Source of the DNA: CAZSHG01 sp964459995
GTDB taxonomy: Bacteria; UBP14; UBA6098
Assembly: GCA_964459995.1 (NCBI GenBank)
Contig: CAYWOR010000002.1
Span: 124,001-188,000 of the forward strand
Direction: 5' to 3'
Length of the DNA: 64,000 nt
Below are positions 41,954-48,974 of the stretch, piece by piece. The translations under genes were made by a program, and so were the position numbers. How positions within the stretch are numbered: position 1 is the stretch's first letter; each line of letters opens with the position of its first letter. A model generated the notes under the pieces. That model was not told where the DNA came from. It did no database searches and was given only the letters and a program-made list of their open reading frames with translations.

Positions 41954-42718
41954 CTATTTTTCTATCTCGATTCCCACAGGGCAGTGGTCGCTCCCTATAA
42001 TATCCGGAAGCATAAATGCCGCCGAGATGCGCTCCATGAAAGGCTCGTCAACCATGAAGTAGTCGATACGCCAGCCGATATTGCGTTCACGGGCACGTGT
42101 GCGGTAATCCCACCATGAATAGGCGACCTCTTTTGGGTGAAGCTCGCGGAAAGTGTCAACCAAGCCGGATTCTATGTATTTATCGACCCATTCTCGTTCA
42201 ATGTCCATAAATCCCGAGTGGTTGCGGTTCGACTCGGGGTGTGCGAGGTCGATTTCGTTGTGCGCCGTGTTGAAATCGCCGGTTATAACGACATGCTTTC
42301 CGGATGCGCGAAGTGAATCGACGAATTTTAATAATGCGGCGTAATATTCGAGTTTGTATTTTAACCTTTCCGGTCCCATTCCGCCATTTGGGAAATAGCA
42401 GTTTAGTAGAACAAAATCGCCGAAATCTGCGATAACAGTTCGGCCTTCCGAATCGAATTTCGGGTCGCCGAAACCGTCGAGGAACTTTGGCTGGGAATCT
42501 CGAACAAAAGTTGCTACTCCGGAATAACCCTTTTTCTCGGCGTGTGACCAAAATGCTCGATATCCAAATGGCGACAGCAGTTCGTCGGGAATTTGATCGG
42601 CCTGAAGTTTTGTCTCTTGAATGCAGAGGACATCGGGTTTTTCGGAGCCGAGCCAATCGAGAAATCCCTTTTTAAGCACCGCGCGAATCCCATTGACATT
42701 CCACGATAATATTCTCAT
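41954..42718 (-). CDS. xth: Exodeoxyribonuclease III
   Basis: 254 residues. AP endonuclease/exonuclease III fold: MRILSWNVNGIRAVLKKGFL, IQETKLQ (metal Glu), GYSGVATF, ITGDFNTAHNEIDLAHP and the catalytic HC pair in IGSDHCPVGIEI. It acts in base-excision repair. The ATG abuts the stop codon of the upstream nuclease gene (TAGATG), so the two are translated as one unit. Confidence 0.95.
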   Translation of the reverse strand: MRILSWNVNGIRAVLKKGFLDWLGSEKPDVLCIQETKLQADQIPDELLSPFGYRAFWSHAEKKGYSGVATFVRDSQPKFLDGFGDPKFDSEGRTVIADFGDFVLLNCYFPNGGMGPERLKYKLEYYAALLKFVDSLRASGKHVVITGDFNTAHNEIDLAHPESNRNHSGFMDIEREWVDKYIESGLVDTFRELHPKEVAYSWWDYRTRARERNIGWRIDYFMVDEPFMERISAAFMLPDIIGSDHCPVGIEIEK

Positions 42719-43834
42719 CTAAAAACCTTTCATAGGTGGATCGATAAGTCCGATTGTGAACTTCACAAGCTCGTCGAGAAATTTCTCGAGGTCGCCCTTT
42801 TCCCAGATTTCGCGAAGAGGGTAATAGGCCTCGAAATCTCTTGAAGTCAATGTTCTACGGGTTTTGTGCTTGGAAGGGATCACCGGTTTGTATTCACAAA
42901 TTTTGGACAAGCCGAACCGCTTTTCGAGGCCCTCGAGTTCGAGGCCGATGTAGCTATTCCTGTGATGATGCAAGCTTATCGTCAATACAATCGATGGGTA
43001 GGGCATCATTTCGCCGGCAATAACGCGTCTATGCGGGCAAACATCAACACAAAACTCGATACTGAAGTCGTAATTCAGTTTTGCTCCGAAACGCGGAGAG
43101 ATGCTTATTTTGCGGTCATAGGCGTATGTTTGCCAGTCGCATCGAGTTGCCGCGCGATGGAGAATCGTTTGAAATCCGCGTCTCGCGGCGAGGGCTTCCG
43201 TTGTCAACTCGCCTTTGACAGGCTTTTCCATGAGAAGTGGTTTAAGCTCGATCGTTTTCTGATAGGGCAGAAGGAAAAGATGCTTGAACAGCTCGAAAAG
43301 CTGTTTTAGGGATTCATCCTGCGCGGCGAGGATTTCGATAATCTCGCCCAAATCGCTCCAGAGCGGGTGTCTGTCGCCAAACGTGATAAAACGTTCGCTT
43401 GCATAACAGCTCGCGACCAAATTGTGCGGTGCAGGTGCCACAAAGGCGAGATAATGTTTGAGGCCGGTTTTGCGTTCTTCGTCGGCGCAGAGTCGAAGAT
43501 AACGCTCGACCTGATCCTCGCCCTCCGCGGAGTCGAGTTTGTGCTCGAAAATAATTCGGGAATCTGCACCGAGTGTCAGTGCCATATCCGGCAGATCGCT
43601 TCCAGTGTAAGGCTGGACGCTGGTCTCGACGTTTTCCTCCGCGAACATCGAGCACTGCACAACGACATTCGATAGGAGGAAATTCGCCCATTTACGCGCG
43701 AGAGTGGGGTTTTCGTGAAGAAAAAAAGCCACGAGGTTTGTGAGAGTATTCTCCGGCCCGATTTTGGATTCCGCCGCACGCATGGCGGTTCTGCAGGGAT
43801 TCGGCGGGAGATTATGTCGATACAGCGAGTTCAT
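42719..43834 (-). CDS. PD-(D/E)XK superfamily nuclease
   Basis: 371 residues from the ATG at 43834. The catalytic signature is intact: PDMALTLGADSRIIFEHKLD gives the Asp and the ExK pair, followed by QVERYLRL, as in the PF14281-type PD-(D/E)XK family. The C-terminal half (residues 190-370) is unrecognised but contains DYFS-like strands and basic helices. Family members are found alone or in defence-like contexts; target DNA unknown. Promoter geometry suggests a leaderless mRNA. The second ATG (43840) lies two codons upstream and would place the -10 box only two bases away, so 43834 is chosen. Confidence 0.78.
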   Translation of the reverse strand: MNSLYRHNLPPNPCRTAMRAAESKIGPENTLTNLVAFFLHENPTLARKWANFLLSNVVVQCSMFAEENVETSVQPYTGSDLPDMALTLGADSRIIFEHKLDSAEGEDQVERYLRLCADEERKTGLKHYLAFVAPAPHNLVASCYASERFITFGDRHPLWSDLGEIIEILAAQDESLKQLFELFKHLFLLPYQKTIELKPLLMEKPVKGELTTEALAARRGFQTILHRAATRCDWQTYAYDRKISISPRFGAKLNYDFSIEFCVDVCPHRRVIAGEMMPYPSIVLTISLHHHRNSYIGLELEGLEKRFGLSKICEYKPVIPSKHKTRRTLTSRDFEAYYPLREIWEKGDLEKFLDELVKFTIGLIDPPMKGF

Positions 43835-43842
43835 AGCCATAA

Positions 43843-43870
43843 AATATAAGCACCTAAGGGCGAAAGGCAA
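43843..43870 (-). promoter_or_regulatory. Promoter of the nuclease-exonuclease III operon, probably leaderless
   Basis: Minus strand TTGCCT (43870-43865), 16-base spacer, TATATT (43848-43843), eight bases to the ATG at 43834. No ribosome-binding site. Confidence 0.65.
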
Positions 43871-44024
43871 ATGAGGATTTTTTCTCGTAGCTTTTCAACG
43901 CTGATGTTTTGGAAGCTCGACTTCCTCTCATCCAGCCCCAGCTGAGCTTTTGGCGCAATCCCATGGTATAGCCGAAATTATACGACGAGAGTAGAATTGC
44001 ACTCTCTCAGGGCGATGAACAGCT
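43871..44024. other. Intergenic stretch between nuclease promoter and repeat array
   Basis: No coding potential. Contains a short inverted repeat GAGAGT / ACTCTC (43987-43992, 44001-44006). Confidence 0.4.
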
Positions 44025-44365
44025 CAAAAAGTCGGTTCGATTACTCGTCCTGCCGAAAATTCTCGTCCGAAAGCCGAGCACAATCAGCAAAAAGGCGCGA
44101 ATGTTCGGCAAAAAGCCGTGTTAGCCTATCAAAAAGTTGCGTCGATCATGCGAAAAGTCGGGAATGATGCAAAAAAAGTTGCGACATGATATCAAACAGT
44201 TCCTTTTTGACCATCTGTCGCGGCTTTTAGATTGACATACGCGGCTTTTTATAGATATGGCACGGCTGTTCGATGATATGGCGCGACTTTTCGAGTGAAT
44301 GGCACGACTGTTTGATGGCCGTCTGTGGCGGTTTTGCCATATTTCAGCACTTTGAAGAGCGCACT
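44025..44365. repeat. Degenerate 21-bp repeat array with an orientation flip
   Basis: Nine units start at 44025, 44046, 44067, 44088, 44109, 44130, 44151, 44172 and 44193 with consensus CAAAAAGYCG plus 11 variable bases; G at position 7 is kept in all but 44046 (G at 44052 keeps phase). From 44219 seven units (44219, 44240, 44261, 44282, 44303, 44324, 44345) carry the opposite strand's consensus, CGCGRCTTTT. The flip is at about 44201, in the near-palindrome CAAACAGTTCCTTTTTG. The second strand alone gives an apparent seven-residue peptide repeat, but no real gene. Confidence 0.8.
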
Positions 44366-44396
44366 CTCCCCTATCCACCTTCAAGTCTCAATTGCC

Positions 44397-45332
44397 CTAA
44401 CCTATTTCGATCATTCGGCGGATTGCGGTTTCGGCGGAGGCGCGGATTTCCTCGTCGAGTTTGACCTCGTAGAAGCCCATTTCGAGGCATCGGGCGAGTT
44501 TGGCGAGGGTGGTTTGTTTCATATTGAAACATATCGCGTCCGGTTTGAGCGCGGACACCTGTTTTTCGGGCAACTCGCGGCGGATGCGCTCTATCAGACC
44601 GATCTCCGTGCCGAGGATGACATGCGAGTCGTGGTCGCGGACATAGTTGAACATCGCCGAGGTCGAACCCACTTCATCCGCGGCTTTGGCGACAATGTAG
44701 GGCACCTCGGGATGCACCATTATCGTGGCGTCGGGGAATTTCGCGCGGGCGTTTTCGATGTGTTCGAGGCGCATCATCGAATGGACGTAACAACCGCCCT
44801 CCCAGAGGATCATGTTGTCTTTGCCCAAAGTCTCCTTGACCCATGTTCCGAGGTTGATGTCCGGCAGAAATATCACCGGTGCATCTCCAACGGATTTGAC
44901 TACCTCCAAAGCGTTGCCGCTAGTGCAACAGATGTCTGTAACGGCCTTGACTTCGGCTGTGGTGTTGACATAGGAGATGACAATGTGGTCTGGGTGCTTT
45001 TTCTTGAGTGCGATGACGTCTTCCATGTTCGCGCCGGCGGCGAGAGGGCATCCGGCGCTCTTTTCGGGGATATAGACCTTTTTTTGGGGCGAAAGAATCT
45101 TCGCTGTTTCGGCCATGAACATTACGCCGCAAAAAATGATGACGTCGGCGTCTGTGCCCGCGGCGACGCGTGAAAGGCCGAGACTGTCGCCGAGATGGTC
45201 GCAGACCCGTTGAATGTCGTCGCGCTGGTAGTTGTGGCCAAGTATGACGGCGTTTTTCGCGGCTTTCGCTCTGCGGATGCGGTCAATTAGCTCTTCATGG
45301 GTTAGTTCCGAGTATTCTTTTAGCGACATCAT
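44397..45332 (-). CDS. nadA: Quinolinate synthase A
   Basis: 311 residues. Condenses iminoaspartate with dihydroxyacetone phosphate to quinolinate in NAD synthesis. Three cysteines in the family positions should hold the 4Fe-4S cluster: C68 (FCGVMFMAETAKIL), C181 (WEGGCYVHSMM) and C268 (DAICFNMKQTTLAKL). A CC pair (135-136) sits in TDICCTSGNA. It starts one base after the lpxK stop codon. nadB and nadC are not in the window. Confidence 0.95.
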   Translation of the reverse strand: MMSLKEYSELTHEELIDRIRRAKAAKNAVILGHNYQRDDIQRVCDHLGDSLGLSRVAAGTDADVIIFCGVMFMAETAKILSPQKKVYIPEKSAGCPLAAGANMEDVIALKKKHPDHIVISYVNTTAEVKAVTDICCTSGNALEVVKSVGDAPVIFLPDINLGTWVKETLGKDNMILWEGGCYVHSMMRLEHIENARAKFPDATIMVHPEVPYIVAKAADEVGSTSAMFNYVRDHDSHVILGTEIGLIERIRRELPEKQVSALKPDAICFNMKQTTLAKLARCLEMGFYEVKLDEEIRASAETAIRRMIEIG

Positions 45333-45333
45333 T

Positions 45334-46332
45334 TCAAGACTCTTTCTGCAATAACTTCATTAATCTATGCAATATTTCATCCGGCTTTTCCGGCTGTAAT
45401 TCGATTCGAATGTAATATGTTGTCAGGCGCGGTTTTATGCCCGCGAGACGGACCGCATCCTTTTCGGTTGTGATTAGGATGTCCGCGCGGTTCGCTTCCG
45501 CGAGGGATTCTATCGCATGAATATCGCCGATTTTGAACTGATGATGGTCGCGAAAGTTTTTGTTTGCGGCCACTTCCGCCCCGAGGCAGTTAAGTGTTGC
45601 GACAAAGCTTTCGGGCGCGCCAATCGCGGAGAACGCCACAACCTTTTCGTTCTCGATGGCTTTCCATGGGATTTTGACGCCGTCGAGGGTGAACAATCCG
45701 GCGGGAATTTTTTCCGCACGAAAGACTCTGTCTTTCAAATGGTTAAACTCGATAGGGATTTCTTTGCCTTCGCCGACGAGGATTATTATATCTGCTTCTT
45801 CGATTCGCCATTTGCCGTCGCGAAGCTTACCGAGTGGGAAGAGATGACCATCGGATAGAGGATTGTCCGCCGGGAAAAGGACGATGTCCGCATTACGGTG
45901 CATTTTGAGGTGTTGGAATCCGTCGTCGAGGATGAATATCCGTTTTTTGCCGGTGCCTATTTCCTTTGCCGAACCAAGTCGATCCTGATGGACTACGATG
46001 GGTATGTCAATCAAATGAGCCGACATCACTGCCGGTTCGTCCCCTGCGAGACGAGCTTCGGGGATGTCGCCGAGGATGAATAGGCGGTCTTTCACGGAGC
46101 GTTTGTATCCGCGCGTGAGGATTATCGGGTCGAACCCGCGGGATTTTAACTCGCGTGCGAGCCAAATTACGCATGGTGTTTTGCCGGTTCCGCCGAGAGC
46201 GATGTTGCCGACGGAAATTACGGGAGCCGGCGCAGATTTGGAGTGCAAGAATATTCCCCATCTGTAAAGCTTCCAACGAATGAAGCTAATCGCCGCGAAA
46301 GCCCATGATATTGGCGCTGTAAGCCATCTCAT
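45334..46332 (-). CDS. lpxK: Tetraacyldisaccharide 4'-kinase
   Basis: 332 residues. Phosphorylates the lipid A precursor at the 4' position. N-terminal membrane-associated helix, then Walker A in GNIALGGTGKTPCV (about 42-55), LTRGYKRS, and DDGFQHLKMHRNADIVL, all conserved in LpxK. Overlaps waaA by 4 bases (ATGA). Evidence for a lipid A-containing outer membrane. Confidence 0.95.
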   Translation of the reverse strand: MRWLTAPISWAFAAISFIRWKLYRWGIFLHSKSAPAPVISVGNIALGGTGKTPCVIWLARELKSRGFDPIILTRGYKRSVKDRLFILGDIPEARLAGDEPAVMSAHLIDIPIVVHQDRLGSAKEIGTGKKRIFILDDGFQHLKMHRNADIVLFPADNPLSDGHLFPLGKLRDGKWRIEEADIIILVGEGKEIPIEFNHLKDRVFRAEKIPAGLFTLDGVKIPWKAIENEKVVAFSAIGAPESFVATLNCLGAEVAANKNFRDHHQFKIGDIHAIESLAEANRADILITTEKDAVRLAGIKPRLTTYYIRIELQPEKPDEILHRLMKLLQKES

Positions 46333-47531
46333 GATTCGATAAATTCCTCAAGCGCTTTGTGATATTTTTCGCGAACACCTGCCATAGATTCGACAACTTT
46401 TCTTGCCGAAATGCCGTTTTCTTGACGTTCTTGGGGATTTTCGAGCAAGTTGATTATTTCATTGGCAAGTTCTGTGCCGTTAAACACGGTTTTTCCACCG
46501 TTGCCTTCGATTAAAGCTTCGTAGGCCTCGCGATTAGAGTCGATGTGCTCGCCGAAAAGCACCGGAATGCCGAACCATGCGGGTTCCAAAGGATTATGGC
46601 CTCCGTATTTTTCGAGAGTTCCGCCAACGAAGGCTATTTGCGCGGAGGCATAAAATCGTAAAAGCTCTCCCATCGTGTCAATAATGTAGATGCCTATTTC
46701 TTTCGGCGGGGATTGAGTTTGACTTCGGAGAGCGAATTTTAAACCAGCCTTTTCGAGGAAGGATATGAGCTGTGGGACGGTTTTTAGATGGCGCGGCGCA
46801 AGGATTTGCAGAGTTTCCGGCGAAGACTTTGCCAATTTACAGCAGACATTTATTATGCTTTCATATTCTTTGGGGCGAATGCTTCCGAAAACCACCGATG
46901 GCCTTCCGAAATCTATAGGGTCTGCGTTTCCGGGGAGCGCGGAAAATTTCAGATTACCCAGAATCTCGATTTTTGCTTCCGGAACGCCGGTAGAGACGAG
47001 ATTTCTTGCATCATAATCCGATTTCATCAAGAAATTATCGATCGAGTTGACAACCGATTTGAAACCTCCGCCGAGGCGTCTCGACCATTTTAGTGTGGTC
47101 GCGGAAATTCTACCGTTGGCCATAATAATTGGAATACGCCGCCTTTTCGCGGTCAGGATTAAATTCGGCCAAAGCTCTGTTTCGACGATTATTAGCGCTC
47201 GCGGATCGACGCGGTGGAAAGCTATCGCAACGAATAACGGGTGGTCGAAGGGGAGAATCGCCGCGTTGTCCGGCGTTGTGAGGATTTTCTCCAGTCTGCG
47301 GCAACCCATTTTTGTTGTCGATGTTATCATTACGGGGGTGTTCGGAGTTATTTCGTGAAGAATATCGCGGAGAACAGCCGCAACACCGGCCTCGCCGACG
47401 CTCGCCGAATGGATCCATATCGGCCTTTGAAGGCTTTTCGGAAGGAATCCGAGGCGATGGGCAAGGCCATGCCCGCCAATCAGAACCCAGATTATGAGAA
47501 TCGGCCATGAAACTATAATTAAAAACGTCAA
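46329..47531 (-). CDS. waaA: Kdo transferase
   Basis: 400 residues from TTG at 47531. Adds Kdo to lipid A precursors. Signatures: IWIHSASVGEAG (catalytic Glu), ITSTTKMG, ETELWPNLI, NGRISATTLKW in the N-terminal Rossmann half; SIRPKEYESI, RHLKTVPQL and VGGTLEKYGGHNPLEPAW in the C-terminal half. The start is uncertain: no ribosome site precedes the TTG, while GGAGG (47565-47561) lies 5 bases before an in-frame CTG (47555) and 8 bases before an ATT (47552), which would add seven or eight hydrophobic residues to the membrane anchor. Confidence 0.93.
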   Translation of the reverse strand: MTFLIIVSWPILIIWVLIGGHGLAHRLGFLPKSLQRPIWIHSASVGEAGVAAVLRDILHEITPNTPVMITSTTKMGCRRLEKILTTPDNAAILPFDHPLFVAIAFHRVDPRALIIVETELWPNLILTAKRRRIPIIMANGRISATTLKWSRRLGGGFKSVVNSIDNFLMKSDYDARNLVSTGVPEAKIEILGNLKFSALPGNADPIDFGRPSVVFGSIRPKEYESIINVCCKLAKSSPETLQILAPRHLKTVPQLISFLEKAGLKFALRSQTQSPPKEIGIYIIDTMGELLRFYASAQIAFVGGTLEKYGGHNPLEPAWFGIPVLFGEHIDSNREAYEALIEGNGGKTVFNGTELANEIINLLENPQERQENGISARKVVESMAGVREKYHKALEEFIES

Positions 47532-47551
47532 TATTATGTCGAGGAGGATAA

Positions 47552-48205
47552 TCAGGTTGGCCTCCCTTGTCTGACCGACTCTTCGGCGAGGCGGGTTACC
47601 TCGTCGAGTGAGATTTGAAGCTCCTCGTTTATCTCCTCGGGATCGCGTTTTTCGGGGAATATCGGCTCTGACTGGCGTATTTCGATTCTCGAAAAGGGTT
47701 TCGGGATGATAAATCTATCCCAGCTTCTTAGCCGCCAGCTCCTGTCAGACGCCGTAGCGACAGCAATCAGCGGTGCATTGCCGAGTCTTGCGGCGGCAGA
47801 AGCGCCAATCTGGGTGACTTCGGGCGGGCCTTTCGGGCCATCGGGGGTGAATGCGACATACGCACCCTTTTTGAGTTCGGTCAGAACTTCGCGCAAGCTC
47901 TGAAGAGCGCCACGAGTCGTGCTTCCGCGAATCGTGCGGAAACCCATGCGATCGAGAATTCGCGCGATGATTTCGCCGTCGAAGCTTCGCGAAACTAAGA
48001 CGACAATCCCGCGATTGCGATAATAATATACGAGCGGCAATAATCTTGCGTGCCAAAATGCCCAAACAAGCGGCGGGCCTGCCTTTTCGGCCTCGGCATT
48101 AACGAATTTCACACGCCATGTGAGGCCGAAACAATAAATCAATGCCGGGATGAGCGTCCCGGCGAGGAGGAGATAAAATCTTTGTTTTAAGCTATAAGTT
48201 TGCAT
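47552..48205 (-). CDS. Lysophospholipid acyltransferase family protein (DUF374)
   Basis: 217 residues from the ATG at 48205. DUF374/LPLAT-like: an N-terminal helix (YLLLAGTLIPALIYCFGLTW), then FWHARLLPLVYYY, VSRSFDGEIIARILDRMGF, RGSTTRGALQSLRE and FTPDGPKGPPE. In this family the HxxxD box reads HARLL, with the aspartate missing; this is usual for DUF374. It is probably a lipid A-related acyltransferase, given the waaA-lpxK neighbours. Overlaps suhB by 14 bases. The start could be further upstream, but the extra sequence would run inside suhB. Confidence 0.85.
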   Translation of the reverse strand: MQTYSLKQRFYLLLAGTLIPALIYCFGLTWRVKFVNAEAEKAGPPLVWAFWHARLLPLVYYYRNRGIVVLVSRSFDGEIIARILDRMGFRTIRGSTTRGALQSLREVLTELKKGAYVAFTPDGPKGPPEVTQIGASAAARLGNAPLIAVATASDRSWRLRSWDRFIIPKPFSRIEIRQSEPIFPEKRDPEEINEELQISLDEVTRLAEESVRQGRPT

Positions 48206-48974
48206 CCCATAATAAGTTAGAAACCTTGGGGAATATTGCCGGATTGCCCGCGAGTATTTTGTCGTTGTGAATTTTCCACTGCGAGCCGTCGAAAAGACCG
48301 GTTTTTCCACCCGCGCATCGGACAAGAAGCTCCCCTGCGGCGATGTCCCACGGCTTCAGCCCCAATTCCCAGTAAAAATCGAAAGCACCTGCGGCGGTGT
48401 ATGCTAAATCGAGTCCCGCACTTCCCGCACGGCGAATTCCTCTGCAAACGGTTGCGATTCGGACGAAATTTTCGAGGTTGGATTCTCCGTCAAACCCGCG
48501 ATTGTAGGGGAATCCTGTCGCGGCGAAGGTTTCTTCGAGCTTGAATGTCGAACTGACCTGCAACTTGACATCGCCAACGAAGGAAGCTGTGCCATCCGTC
48601 CAGAAAGTCTCATTGCGTATAGGTTCGTGAATTACACCGAGTTTCGTCTCGCCATCGATTGCAAAGGCAATGATAACACAAAAAAATGGGAACCCGCAAG
48701 AGAAATTATTCGTGCCGTCGAGAGGGTCGATGATCCACTGGGCACCCGAAATAGCGGTCTTCGGATGGAATTCCTCGCTGATAACCGATTCGCCAAACTC
48801 GCGCTCGATCTCTTGGAGGATGAACTCCTCGGATTCGATATCGGCGTCGGTTACTGTCTCTCTCTGCGATTTCATTCGCCAATTCTGCCGTCCGCCGAAG
48901 TGCTTCATCAGGATTTTCCCGGCCGAGACGGCGGTGCGTTTCACAAATTCTGTCCTATCGATGATTTCCGACAT
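48192..48974 (-). CDS. suhB: Inositol monophosphatase family protein
   Basis: 260 residues. Metal-binding motifs EEFHP (Glu), WIIDPLDGTNNF (Asp-Pro-Leu-Asp-Gly) and the C-terminal KPWDIAAGELLVRCAGG. Hydrolyses inositol or related sugar phosphates; SuhB homologues also affect rRNA transcription in E. coli. Starts within the stop of the protease gene (TAATG), first small gene of the downstream lipid A group. Confidence 0.9.
   Translation of the reverse strand: MSEIIDRTEFVKRTAVSAGKILMKHFGGRQNWRMKSQRETVTDADIESEEFILQEIEREFGESVISEEFHPKTAISGAQWIIDPLDGTNNFSCGFPFFCVIIAFAIDGETKLGVIHEPIRNETFWTDGTASFVGDVKLQVSSTFKLEETFAATGFPYNRGFDGESNLENFVRIATVCRGIRRAGSAGLDLAYTAAGAFDFYWELGLKPWDIAAGELLVRCAGGKTGLFDGSQWKIHNDKILAGNPAIFPKVSNLLWDANL

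Noticed and set aside
44025..44365. CRISPR array
   Set aside because: Units are 21 bp in total with only about 10 conserved bases, no distinct spacers of 30 bp or more, and no cas genes.
44121..44384. Minus-strand ORF with a seven-residue peptide repeat (SRAISSN-like)
   Set aside because: It is the translation of half of the 21-bp array; the peptide repeat ends where the array flips, and there is no ribosome site.
47552..48325. Longer start for the DUF374 acyltransferase at 48325
   Set aside because: The extra 40 residues lie entirely inside suhB and lack family similarity; ATG 48205 starts at the membrane helix.
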